Positions 46,801-55,092 of a DNA stretch of 64,000 nucleotides are shown in pieces. Both the position numbers and the translations under genes were made by a program. How positions within the stretch are numbered: the first letter of the stretch is position 1; the number at the start of each line of letters is the position of its first letter. The notes beneath the pieces were generated by a model that saw only the letters and a list, made by a program, of their open reading frames with translations, did not search any database and had not been told where the DNA came from. Source of the DNA: Streptomyces profundus (GTDB taxonomy: Bacteria; Actinomycetota; Actinomycetes; Streptomycetales; Streptomycetaceae); assembly GCF_020740535.1 (NCBI RefSeq), contig NZ_CP082362.1, positions 7,437,501 through 7,501,500 on the forward strand, in the 5' to 3' direction.

Positions 46801-49800
46801 CCAGCGCCAGCGCGACCTGGAGACCGGCGTCCCACAGCGCGGGGTGCGGGACCCGGGGCCTGGCGCCGGCCCGCAGCTCCTCGGCGAGGTGGACCTCCCC
46901 GAGCGCCTCGGTGCCGCAGGGGAGCCGACGGAGGGAGCGCACTCCTTGGAACGCGGGCCCGTAGACCTGGCCGCGGGCGGCCCACCGCCGGTAGAAGTCC
47001 TCCGGGTCCAGCTCGTGCGCGGACCCGTCGGCCCAGTCGGGGAAGGCCGGTGGGGCGTCGTCGGCCTCGCCGGCGCTCTCGGCACGGGCGGTGGCGACCA
47101 CGTCCCACTCGCTGGCCCCGGCGGGCAGGGACAGCAGCTGGAACGCGCCGCCTTCGGGGGTGTCCCGCCACTCGGCGGTGAGCCTGGCCGGCTCGTCGCC
47201 GATGGCCACCTCCCGGGTGAACGCGACGTCCTCCAACCGGGCGGGGAGACGCCCGGCACGGGCCAGGGCGGTGTGCAGGGCGATGGCGAGCATGCCGGTG
47301 CCGGGCAGCAGCGCGGTGTCGTAGAGCTTGTGGTCGGCGAGCCAGGGCAGGGCGACGGGGGACAGTTCGAGGGCGCCGTGCCAGACCCCGGGCCGGCCGG
47401 GGGCAGGGGCCAGGGTGGCCTCGAAGCCCTGGGCGGCGCCGGTGGAACGGTGCCCATCGGCGGGCCAGAAGCTCTGGCGTTCCATCGGATAGCCGGGCAC
47501 GGGGAAGTGGCTGTCGTGGGGCAGCGCGGCGAACGGCTCCAGGCCCGCGGTGTAGGCGCGGGCGAGGGCCTCGGCCATGTCGCGGGTGCCGCCCCGGCCA
47601 CGGCGCAGGGTGGTGAGCAGCGCGAGGGGCTCGTCGCGGTCGGCCGTCTGCTGTTCGAGGGCGGGCTGGAGCACGGGGTGCGGGCTGACCTCCACCACGT
47701 GGGTGACGCCCTCGTCGAAGAGGCGGCCCATGGTGGAGACCAGCTCGATGGGCTCGCACAGGTTGCGGACCCAGTAGCCGGGCCCGAGCGCGCTTCCGTC
47801 GATGACCGTGGCCTCGACGCTCGACATGATGGGCACGGCGCAGTCGGCGGGGCGGATCGCGGCGAGCGAGCGCGTCAGCTCCTCGCTCAGTTCGCCCATC
47901 CCGGCGCTGTGCGAGGCGTAGTCGATGTTGACCAGCGCGCAGTAGACGCCTTCGGCCTCCAGCAGCTCCTTGAGGGCCAGGATGTACTCGGAGTCCCCGG
48001 ACAGCACACAGGAGTGGGGGCCGTTGTGCGCGGCGAAGGAGACGCAGTCCTCGAAGCCGTCCATGGCGCGGATCGCGGCGTCCCGGTCGAGATCGACGGC
48101 GAGCATCAGGCCCCGGCCGGAGACCCGTTCGGTGATCAGGGCGCCGCGTCGGGCCAGGATCAGGGCGGCGTCGCCGTAGGAGAGGGCGCCGGCGAAGGTG
48201 GCCGCGGTGATCTCGCCCTGGCTGGTGCCGAGGACCACGTCGGGCGTGACGCCGGAGGCACGCCACAGCTCGGCCAGGCCGAGGGACATGGCCCACAGGG
48301 CGGGCTGGAGCACGTCGGTGCGTTCGGTCCAGGTGTCGGCGATCCGCGGGCCGGCCCAGCCACCCTCGGCCGCGCCGTTGCCCGCGTCGGGCGCGAAGAC
48401 GTCGATCAGGTCCCAGTCGGTGTGCGGGGCGAGAGCCTTGGCGCACCGGTCGACGACGGAGGCGAAGAGGGTGCTGTCTCGGTAGAGCGCCACCCCCATC
48501 TCGCGCCACTGCGAGCCCTGGCCGGGGAAGACGAACGCGGTGCGGCCGTGCGGCACGGCGCCCCCGGTGATCGGAGCGGCGGCGCCGGCATCCCCCGGGA
48601 CGGACGCGTCGTCGGTGAGGTCGTCGGGGGCGTCGAGGGAGCCGAGGGCGGTGAGCGCGGCGTCGGCCTCCGCGAGGTCCTGGGCGACGAACGCGGCCCG
48701 CCGGGAGAAGTGGTCACGGCGGCGGCCCAGGGTGGCCGCGAGTTCCTCGACGGTGCCGGCCTGGCCGGCGGCGGTGAGCGCGTCCCGGAGCTGGGCGGCA
48801 CGCCGTCCGAGGACCGGGGCCCGGTGCGCGGAGAGCGCCACCACGGGAGGGAGCCCGGTGGCGGCGGCGCGCGGGCGGGCCCGGCCGGCGTCGGCAGCGG
48901 TGCCATCCGGAGGGGAGGCGACGATCACATGGGCGTTGGTGCCGCCCCAGCCGAAGGAGTTCACCCCGAGGTAGACGGGGCCATCGGCGGGCAGGGCGAG
49001 TGGTTCGCGCACCACGCTCAGGTTGAGCTCGTCGAAGGGGATGTCGGGGTTGAGCTCCTCGGCGTGCAGGGTCGAGGGCACCGTCCTGTGGCGCAGCGCG
49101 AGCAGCACCTTGATGAGCCCGGCGAGGCCCGAACTCCCCTCCAGATGGCCGATGTTCGTCTTCACCGAGCCGATCGGCAACGGGTCGCCCGCCGGTCTGG
49201 CCCGGCCCAGGACGGTGCCGAGCGCGCCCGCCTCGGTCGGGTCGCCCCGCTTGGTGCCGGTGCCGTGGGCCTCCACGTACGACAGGGCGGCGGCCGGTAT
49301 GGTCCGCTGGCCGTAGCTGCGCAGGAGCAGGTCCTCCTGGCCCTCCTGGCTGGGGCTGACCAGGCTGTGGCCGCCCCCGTCGTTGTTGGTGAGGGTGCTG
49401 ACGAGCACCCCGTGGATCCGGTCGCCGTCGCGCAGGGCCCTGGCCAGGGTCTTGAGGTGGACGGCGGCGACGCCCTCGCCGCGGACGAAGCCGTTCGCCG
49501 ACTTGGCGAAGGAGGCGCAGCGGCCGTCGGGGGAGAGCCCGCCGAAGTGGGTCAGGCCGACCGTGACGTGCGGGTCCATCATCAGGTTGGCGCTGCCGAC
49601 CAGCGCGGCGTCGATGTCCCCCGCGCGCAGGGCGCGCGCGGCCAGGTCGAGGCCGACGAGACCGGAGGAGCAGCCGGTGTCCACGGCCATGCTCGGCCCG
49701 CGCAGCCTCATGAAGTACGAGAGGCGGTTGGCCAGGATGTCCCGGCCGGTGCCGACCAGGGTGTGGGAGGTGTGGCCGGCGCCTCGGGCCTTGCGCAGCA

Positions 49801-50197
49801 GTTCGTAGTCGTGCCAGACGGTGGCGACATAGACGCCGGTGCGGCTGCCGGCCAGGTCGGAGACGCGCTGTCCGGAGTCCTCCAGCGCCCGCCAGCCGAC
49901 TTCCAGCAGCAGCCGCTGCTGCGGGTCCATCGAGGCCGCCTCGCGTGGCGAGACCCCGAAGAAGCCGGCGTCGAAGAGGTCGATGTCGTCGAGAAAGCCG
50001 CCGACGGCGGGTATGCGCAGTTGGGGGTCGAGCGGGACGGTGGCGTCCCAGCGGTCGGCGGGGACCGGACGGATGGCTTCGCGGCCGTCCATCAGGAGCT
50101 GCCACAGGCTGTCGGTGTCGGGGGCTCCCGGGAAGCGGCCCGCCATGCCGACGACGGCGATCAGTTCCTCGGGATCGGGTGTGGAATGCGCGTTCAT
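43826..50197 (-). CDS. Type I PKS-1: KS-AT(methylmalonyl-type)-DH-degenerate ER-KR-ACP
   Basis: A 2123-aa monomodular PKS. The KS has DTGCSSGL (Cys near 176) with HGTGT and NIGHLEG. The AT has GTSQGE (near 656) rather than GHSxG, and YASH (near 760), which predicts methylmalonyl-CoA. The DH keeps the catalytic His (ADHKLYDTALLPG near 956) and Asp (WDAGLQ). An ER-shaped segment follows, but the NADPH loop GGVG is replaced by ALPDALAAVQ near 1566, so enoyl reduction is doubtful. The KR (GGLGALG near 1769; YAAANAY) and ACP (GLDSLMS near 2074) look active. No loading domain precedes the KS. The ATG at 50197 follows AAGG. It is the first PKS of the series, 56 bp before PKS-2. Confidence 0.92.
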   Translation of the reverse strand: MNAHSTPDPEELIAVVGMAGRFPGAPDTDSLWQLLMDGREAIRPVPADRWDATVPLDPQLRIPAVGGFLDDIDLFDAGFFGVSPREAASMDPQQRLLLEVGWRALEDSGQRVSDLAGSRTGVYVATVWHDYELLRKARGAGHTSHTLVGTGRDILANRLSYFMRLRGPSMAVDTGCSSGLVGLDLAARALRAGDIDAALVGSANLMMDPHVTVGLTHFGGLSPDGRCASFAKSANGFVRGEGVAAVHLKTLARALRDGDRIHGVLVSTLTNNDGGGHSLVSPSQEGQEDLLLRSYGQRTIPAAALSYVEAHGTGTKRGDPTEAGALGTVLGRARPAGDPLPIGSVKTNIGHLEGSSGLAGLIKVLLALRHRTVPSTLHAEELNPDIPFDELNLSVVREPLALPADGPVYLGVNSFGWGGTNAHVIVASPPDGTAADAGRARPRAAATGLPPVVALSAHRAPVLGRRAAQLRDALTAAGQAGTVEELAATLGRRRDHFSRRAAFVAQDLAEADAALTALGSLDAPDDLTDDASVPGDAGAAAPITGGAVPHGRTAFVFPGQGSQWREMGVALYRDSTLFASVVDRCAKALAPHTDWDLIDVFAPDAGNGAAEGGWAGPRIADTWTERTDVLQPALWAMSLGLAELWRASGVTPDVVLGTSQGEITAATFAGALSYGDAALILARRGALITERVSGRGLMLAVDLDRDAAIRAMDGFEDCVSFAAHNGPHSCVLSGDSEYILALKELLEAEGVYCALVNIDYASHSAGMGELSEELTRSLAAIRPADCAVPIMSSVEATVIDGSALGPGYWVRNLCEPIELVSTMGRLFDEGVTHVVEVSPHPVLQPALEQQTADRDEPLALLTTLRRGRGGTRDMAEALARAYTAGLEPFAALPHDSHFPVPGYPMERQSFWPADGHRSTGAAQGFEATLAPAPGRPGVWHGALELSPVALPWLADHKLYDTALLPGTGMLAIALHTALARAGRLPARLEDVAFTREVAIGDEPARLTAEWRDTPEGGAFQLLSLPAGASEWDVVATARAESAGEADDAPPAFPDWADGSAHELDPEDFYRRWAARGQVYGPAFQGVRSLRRLPCGTEALGEVHLAEELRAGARPRVPHPALWDAGLQVALALEDGDVALMPTAVREIRVLPTGGEPATALWSHAVRAPDGTLGIRVFDADRRALLVLEGLELRPLPGGNTDPGADRLHRIRWTDVTPRQTDQAPEDAGRPAGSPGRWIVCGSTAGGAEALVVALTEAGAEAAHIEADPDRPLGEATADLAGVVFLAPGAHAGPDAQQRGLGHLTEVVRACAALPALPRLAVVTDLAQSATADDAPDPGAALYWGYGRVLQREHPELRTRLVDGDAAHPDWPAECATVLLAADTDDQLALRDGRRLAARLVRGEGDEEEQPVRPWRTVGQPFRLGAARTGAPDTAEFLPLTLPAPRPGEVLVETTTAVVTPADLRDLAAPHTDQAGAVPPLGRTCAGRVIEVGSAGSALRPGDRVVAVVPGALAGRVIADETHVLRLPDALDEAEAAALVLPLAAAWHALTRTGRVADGETVLVHTPALPDALAAVQVARTLGARVLVVGRAAAEDAAALLAAGAEQVHDPADPDWSDAVGAAVGGLGADVAFGPPSGGAAGRVWELLAPDGRFVADATRATGAGPATGQHPVPAGATFGSVDLDGLRAHRPAAFAGLLSEVWELVATRRFTAPPLSRHDCGTATGTTIPLGHTSDQVRLVLTNLGEVGHVAPEPLPGGRFRADGAYLITGGLGALGLSLASFLAERGAGTLVLAGRSAPTEETAARLDALRADGTTVELLRCDVADPAGLRRALDTLREGGLPPLRGVVHAAGVVDDATIGQVTPGQLAKVLRPKAEGARSLEAATAADPLDFFVLFSSAAALVGNAGQAGYAAANAYLDAFAESRRRRGLPALSVQWGPFADIGLAARDEQAGARLGDRGMDSFAAGEAWAALVRMLGRERAVLGYVPIDLRRWFDAAPDTVALSAWRELHAGLQDGGAGATGSAFLTALRQSPEEARPALAEDKVRELASRVLRLDPERLDRDALFESLGLDSLMSLELRNRLEAAFGLRLSPTLLWTYGTLRTLSRALAEQTAAVSEATR

Positions 50198-50353
50198 TCG
50201 CTGCCTTATCGTCCGGGAGGGGGCAGGGTCCGGGCCGTACCGTGGGGCTGTGACATCGCGTGTCGTACCGCCCTGGATGGGGGCCGGCATCGTCGGGCGC
50301 GGACCTGGAGAGTCCGGGAAGGGGCACCGGATATCCGCGCATCGCCTGCGTCC

Positions 50354-50359
50354 ACCCTA
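50354..50359 (-). promoter_or_regulatory. Possible -10 hexamer of the PKS operon
   Basis: On the minus strand this reads TAGGGT, compatible with an actinomycete -10 element, about 157 bp upstream of the PKS-1 ATG. No clear -35 is seen at normal spacing, but an inverted repeat begins about 18 bp upstream, as expected for an activator-dependent promoter. Confidence 0.3.
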
Positions 50360-50376
50360 GGAATCGGGCCGCCCGC

Positions 50377-50440
50377 GGGGAAACCCCCTGCTCCGTGGGG
50401 GCGGAGGTTTCCCCGAACCCCCCTATCGGGGGGGTAGGGG
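50377..50440. promoter_or_regulatory. Two adjacent inverted repeats between flavoprotein gene and PKS-1
   Basis: The first repeat has arms GGGGAAACC (50377-50385) and its complement (50406-50414). The second is CCCCTA (50420-50425), a 9-base spacer, and TAGGGG (50435-50440). The second motif recurs with the same spacer near the MFS gene (61322-61344). Position upstream of the PKS series suggests a regulator site, for instance for the LAL LuxR protein at 52179-54992. Because it also lies 20-80 bp after the flavoprotein stop, a terminator role is an alternative. Confidence 0.5.
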
Positions 50441-50459
50441 CCGCGAGGACGCGGAGCTC

Positions 50460-52103
50460 CTACCGGCCGGCGCGGAGCCTCATCCGCACCAGACCCTTGC
50501 TCGCGTTGATCATGCGAGGCCCCAGCTCAGGGGGCGCGTCCGTCCGGCACCACTTGGCGTTCCTCGCCATCTTGGTGGGGGACATGGCGAAGCAGCGGGT
50601 GTCGCGCTCGCCGAGCCGGAAGGCCGGTGGGACGAAGTCCGCGTCCCTGACGTACGCCAGGATCTTGCGGGCCGCGTCCCCCGACTTCTCCGTGCCCGCC
50701 TCGACGGCCTCGCACAACTCGCGGGTGAAGTGGCCCATCCGGTTGAACCCGGGACTCACCGGCAGCGGGGAGCCGGGGGCGCCGTGCTCCTCCAGCTCCC
50801 GGAAGACCCCCTCGTTCCCGGTGCGTTCGAACCGGTAGTAGGCGTCCTCCAACATCACGTTGCCGAGCATGGTGCCGAGCATCCAGGTGCGGTTGACCGC
50901 GTTCCACAGCTCGTAGTCGCGGAACCCGACGAAGGAGCTGAACACGACGTCGTCGTGGAAGTCGAACAGGCCCTGCTGGAGGTCTTCCAGATAGCCGAAG
51001 CGCTTCATGGACCAGTCGCCGTCCTTGGCGGCCTGGATGATGCGCCAGCCGAGCGCGTTGACGAGTTCCATGGTGTTGGTCAGGCCGCGCGAGTAGAGCG
51101 CGTCGATGAACCCGGCGGCGTGCGAGGTGAGGCAGAACCGTTCGCCGACGACCTGCTTGGCCGAGTACTGGAGCCGACCGGTGGACACCCACGGCCGGAC
51201 CGTCCTGGCCTCGCGGAACTGGTGGGCGATCTCCGGGTACTGGGCCAGGAAGTCGTCGAACTCCTGCTGCGGGCTCCGGTCGTCCTTGGGGAAGCGGCGC
51301 GGATCCAGGGTGAGGCCCACGCTGCACAGCGGGTTGAGGGATTCCGGGTTGTTGTCGAAGGGGATCACCCACAGCCAGCCGCCGTCGAAGACGTGGTGGA
51401 GCGTGCCGTGGTGCCAGGGGTTCGGCTGGTCGTGCCGAGCCGCCGCCGGTGCCTTGTCGAAGGCTTCGACGCCCACCATATGGGTGAACAGGCAGCGGGA
51501 GTGGGTGCGGGCACGGGTGGGGGTCTCGCGCAGCGAGAACTTCTCGGCGAGCGGCGAACGGAAGCCGCTGCCGTCCACCACGTAGCTGGCGCGGAACTCC
51601 TTGCCCCCGTCGGTGCGCAGCACGGCGCCGGTGGTCGGGTCGATGTCGATGTCGGCGATCCGGGTGTTCAACCGCGGGTGCGCGCCGTACTTGACGGCCA
51701 GGTGGAACAGATAGGCGTCGATGTCCTGCCGGAAGAGGTGGGTCTCGGTGCGCAGCACGGAGGGGACGACGAGCTGGTTGATCTCGTGCGGGTTCTGCGG
51801 CTGGCCCTCGCGGTGGTACACGAAGCCGAAGTTCTGCTTCTGCCCGCAGTTGCGGGAGACGTTCTCGCGAATGCCCTTGAAGCTGGAGAGCGCGCGCATC
51901 TCCGGCACCTGGTAGCGGTCGGCTATCAGCCGGGTCATGCCGGAGGTGTAGGGGATGGTCGACTCGCCGACGGCGAACCGGGGGTGGGTGCCCGCGTCGA
52001 GAAGCAGCACCTTGACGCCGTTCCTCGCCAGGACCGCGCCCAGCATGCCCCCGGCCATGCCACTGCCGAGGATCGCCACATCGTACTGATCACTGCTCTT
52101 CAT
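50460..52103 (-). CDS. Halogenase-like FAD-dependent oxidoreductase (paralogue of 17054-18676)
   Basis: A 547-aa flavoprotein, colinear with the 540-aa protein at 17054-18676 over almost its full length. It has GSGMAGG at 13-19, HPRFAVGEST, WLWVIP at 243-248 (WxWxIP) and FIDALYSRG near 333, where the Pro of the halogenase motif Fx.Px.Sx.G is again Ala. PNPWHHGTLHHVFDGGW and SFVGFRDYELWNAV are identical or nearly so in both. A shared, unusual reaction, not necessarily halogenation, is implied. The ATG follows CAGGAA by 4-5 bp. It precedes the PKS genes by 262 bp and follows the LuxR gene by 75 bp. Confidence 0.83.
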   Translation of the reverse strand: MKSSDQYDVAILGSGMAGGMLGAVLARNGVKVLLLDAGTHPRFAVGESTIPYTSGMTRLIADRYQVPEMRALSSFKGIRENVSRNCGQKQNFGFVYHREGQPQNPHEINQLVVPSVLRTETHLFRQDIDAYLFHLAVKYGAHPRLNTRIADIDIDPTTGAVLRTDGGKEFRASYVVDGSGFRSPLAEKFSLRETPTRARTHSRCLFTHMVGVEAFDKAPAAARHDQPNPWHHGTLHHVFDGGWLWVIPFDNNPESLNPLCSVGLTLDPRRFPKDDRSPQQEFDDFLAQYPEIAHQFREARTVRPWVSTGRLQYSAKQVVGERFCLTSHAAGFIDALYSRGLTNTMELVNALGWRIIQAAKDGDWSMKRFGYLEDLQQGLFDFHDDVVFSSFVGFRDYELWNAVNRTWMLGTMLGNVMLEDAYYRFERTGNEGVFRELEEHGAPGSPLPVSPGFNRMGHFTRELCEAVEAGTEKSGDAARKILAYVRDADFVPPAFRLGERDTRCFAMSPTKMARNAKWCRTDAPPELGPRMINASKGLVRMRLRAGR

Positions 52104-52178
52104 CGTGTTCCTGACTCCTCGTGGGTTTCTTGGGCTCGGTTCGCGCTGACGTGTCCCGCTCGCCGACGGCCACCTGGT

Positions 52179-54992
52179 TCACTCGCCGGCCGCCCGGGGC
52201 AGGTCGCCCCGGGCGCGGACGCCGAGCTTGCGGAAGATGCGGGTCAGGTGCTGTTCGACCGTGCTGACGGTGACGTTGAGTCGCCCGGAGATCTCCCTGT
52301 TGCTGAGTCCGGCGGAGGCCAACCCGACCACCCGCCGTTCGGCGGGGCTGAGCAGGCGCACGGCCTCCTCACGGACCGCCGTCCCCACACCGCCGGGACC
52401 GGGGCGGGAGACAGCGCTGGTGGGGGCGGCGGGGGAGCGGGACCCGGCGGCGGCCCGGCCGACCACACCCGGCCGGGGGGAACCGCACTCCTCGGCGAGC
52501 TTGGCCGCCCGCGCGAGGAGCGCGTCGGAGGAGGAGAACCGGCCGGAACGGAGGTCGGCGGTCGCCAGTTCGGTGAGGGTGCCGGCCAGTTGCAGCCGGT
52601 CGCCCGACTCCTCAAGGACCGCCAGCGCGCTGCGCAGCAGCGCACCGCGCTGGACGGGGCGGCTGGTGGCGGCGAGCACCCGCAGGGAGATGCCGCGCGT
52701 GCGGGTGAACGCCTCGCCCGCCAGGGCCAGTTGCTCCCGGGCAAGGGCGTGGGCGCGGCCGGTGGAGCCGAGGGCGAGGTGGGCGCGGGCGGCGCCGGAC
52801 CGCCAGGGGATCAGCGCGGGCTGGTCAAGACCCCATTCCCGCATCAGGGCGCCGCAGTCGGTGAAGTCGTCCAGGGCGGCCTCGGGCTGGCCGTCGGCGA
52901 GGAAATGGGTGCCACGGGCGTGCAGGTAGTACAGGCCGAAGCGGCTGCTGAACAGTCCGTCGGGCAGCGGGACTTCGAGATACTCGGCGCCGGCCTCGCG
53001 GTCTCCGAGGTCGGTGGCGGCCTGGATCAGGTTGGCCAGCGGTCCGCCGATGCAGACGCCCCAGCTCTCCACGGGCACTTGGGTGAGCGCGGCCTTCGCG
53101 AGGCGGCGGGCGTCCAGCGGACGGCCCTGCCGCAGGGCGATCCCGGCCCGCAGCGAGGAGAACTCGGCGATCCAGAGCGGGACCCGCCTGCTGTGCGCCT
53201 CGGCGAGCCAGTGGTCGCACCACTGGGCAGCGGCCGTGGTGCGGTCCGCGAACAGCAGGGCGGACACGGCGCAGGTCAGCCACTCGTGGGTGTTCTTGCC
53301 GAGCCGCATGACGCGCATGGCGGCCTCGGCGGCGGCGACCGGCTCCTGGGCCGGGCCGTGCCGCAGGACGTCGGAGAGCGCGGCGGCGCCCCGGCTGCGC
53401 GGGTCCCCGGCGAAGGCGGTGTGCCGGGTCGGGCCGGCGTCGACGCCGCCGTGGGGCACCAGCCCGGGATAGGTGACGGACAGCAGCTCCCGGGTGGCAC
53501 GGGCCTCGGCGGCGGCCAGCGGGTCGGCGAGGACGCCGTCCGCGCGGGTGATCCGCTCGATGGCGTCGGCGGCCTCGTCGTACCGGCCGTGCCACAGCAG
53601 GTACTTGGCCAGCATCACCGCGTGCTGTGCGGGTAGCCGGCCGTCGCGCAGGGCGTCGGCCAACTCGACCAGGTGGCGCGCGCCCATGCGGGGGTCGAGA
53701 GCCCAGGCGGCGCTGGCCAGCAGGGCCTTGAGCCGGAGCCGCTCGTCCTCGTCGCGGCAGTACAGCAGCGCGGTGTCGAGGCAGGGCCTGGCCCGAGCCG
53801 GGTGTCCGGCGGCGAGGTGCCGTTCGGCCGCCTCCCGGAGCTGTGACACGGCCCAGGGGGCGTTCAACGGACCGGCGGCGACCAGATGGCGGGCGACCCC
53901 GGTGGGCGGGGCCCCCTCCTCGTAGAGCAACTCGGCGGCGCGGCGGTGCAGTACGGCGAGTTCCTGGCCCGTGCAGCCGGCCAGCGCACCGATCCGGACG
54001 GCGGCGTGACGGGGGCGCCCTTCGGCGAGCAGCCCGGCGTTGTCGAGGGCCCGCAGACCGCGTTCGAGCACCCCCTCCTCGACCTTGGCGAGGCGGGCCA
54101 CCGTCGGGGGAGCGGGGTTGTCCTCGTGCAGGACGGCGAGGGCCTGGGCGATGCTCAGCAGCGCGGGCCAGCCGCGGTGCAGACAGCCGGTGGCGGCGTC
54201 CAGGAACGCCTCGCCCGGCTCCAGTCGGGGGGCGGGGCCGTCGGCGGTGTGCCGGCTGTCCTCCGCGAGCGCGTGCACCAGCAGCGGGTTCCCGGCGCTC
54301 AGGGCGTGGCACTCGGGGGCCAGCAGCCGAGCCTGTTCGCCACCGAGGCGTGTGGTGAGCAGGGCGGCGACCCCGTCGGCCGTCAATCTGCCGAGGGTGA
54401 GCGGCTGGTGCCCGGGCAGGCGGCGGAGCTCGGCGTGCAGGCGTGGGTCGGCGGGGCGCGACAGGGTGCACTCGGTCAGGACGAGGGTGAGCGGGACGGT
54501 CGGGAGCCGACGCAGGAGCAGCAGGACCCCGTGCAGGGAGAGTTCGTCCATGAACTGCACGTCGTCCACGCACAGCACCAGCGGGGTCCGGCGGGCCTGC
54601 TCCGTCACCGCGGAGCAGATCCGCTGGAGGGCGCGAGACTCCTCCGGGTCGAGGGCCGAGGGCCCCAGCCGGGTGACGGTTCCGCCCGACCGCGCGGCCA
54701 TGTCCTCGCCCCCGGCCGTCAGGGCGGCCAGGTCAGCCGGGTCGTGAGGGACGTCGCGCAGCAGCTGGCCGAGGACCGCGCCGGGGGTGCGGCGCTCGGC
54801 CAGGGAGCCGAAGGCGGTCAGTACCCGAAAGTCGAACTCGCGTGCCAGTTCCCCGAGTTCGGCAAGGAGCGCGGTCTTCCCGCAGCCGATCCCGCTGACG
54901 ACAAGGGCCGCCTGGCCCTCGCCGCCGGCGCCACGCAGAACCATGTCGGTGAGTGCGGCGAGCTCCTGGTCCCGCTCGACCAAGTGCGTCAT
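52179..54992 (-). CDS. LAL-family LuxR transcriptional regulator
   Basis: A 937-aa large ATP-binding LuxR regulator. The Walker A motif GIGCGKT (34-40) and Walker B LVLCVDD (near 138) lie in an N-terminal AAA-type ATPase, a long helical TPR-like middle follows, and the C terminus carries the LuxR helix-turn-helix (LSPAERRVVGLASAGLSNRE; VSTVEQHLTRIFRKLGV). Proteins of this family are pathway-specific activators of type I PKS clusters (pikromycin PikD, rapamycin RapH types). Length is typical. It lies upstream of the flavoprotein and PKS genes on the same strand, so these are the likely targets. The ATG at 54992 follows a GGAAGGG site. Confidence 0.93.
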   Translation of the reverse strand: MTHLVERDQELAALTDMVLRGAGGEGQAALVVSGIGCGKTALLAELGELAREFDFRVLTAFGSLAERRTPGAVLGQLLRDVPHDPADLAALTAGGEDMAARSGGTVTRLGPSALDPEESRALQRICSAVTEQARRTPLVLCVDDVQFMDELSLHGVLLLLRRLPTVPLTLVLTECTLSRPADPRLHAELRRLPGHQPLTLGRLTADGVAALLTTRLGGEQARLLAPECHALSAGNPLLVHALAEDSRHTADGPAPRLEPGEAFLDAATGCLHRGWPALLSIAQALAVLHEDNPAPPTVARLAKVEEGVLERGLRALDNAGLLAEGRPRHAAVRIGALAGCTGQELAVLHRRAAELLYEEGAPPTGVARHLVAAGPLNAPWAVSQLREAAERHLAAGHPARARPCLDTALLYCRDEDERLRLKALLASAAWALDPRMGARHLVELADALRDGRLPAQHAVMLAKYLLWHGRYDEAADAIERITRADGVLADPLAAAEARATRELLSVTYPGLVPHGGVDAGPTRHTAFAGDPRSRGAAALSDVLRHGPAQEPVAAAEAAMRVMRLGKNTHEWLTCAVSALLFADRTTAAAQWCDHWLAEAHSRRVPLWIAEFSSLRAGIALRQGRPLDARRLAKAALTQVPVESWGVCIGGPLANLIQAATDLGDREAGAEYLEVPLPDGLFSSRFGLYYLHARGTHFLADGQPEAALDDFTDCGALMREWGLDQPALIPWRSGAARAHLALGSTGRAHALAREQLALAGEAFTRTRGISLRVLAATSRPVQRGALLRSALAVLEESGDRLQLAGTLTELATADLRSGRFSSSDALLARAAKLAEECGSPRPGVVGRAAAGSRSPAAPTSAVSRPGPGGVGTAVREEAVRLLSPAERRVVGLASAGLSNREISGRLNVTVSTVEQHLTRIFRKLGVRARGDLPRAAGE

Positions 54993-55092
54993 CGATGTTC
55001 CCTTCCGTCCTGCTCCTCACATGGCGAGGGCTGCCGCGGACCCGGTGTCCCGCCCCTCGTGGCCCTGTCCCGGCGTACAGGGCCGGCCCCGA

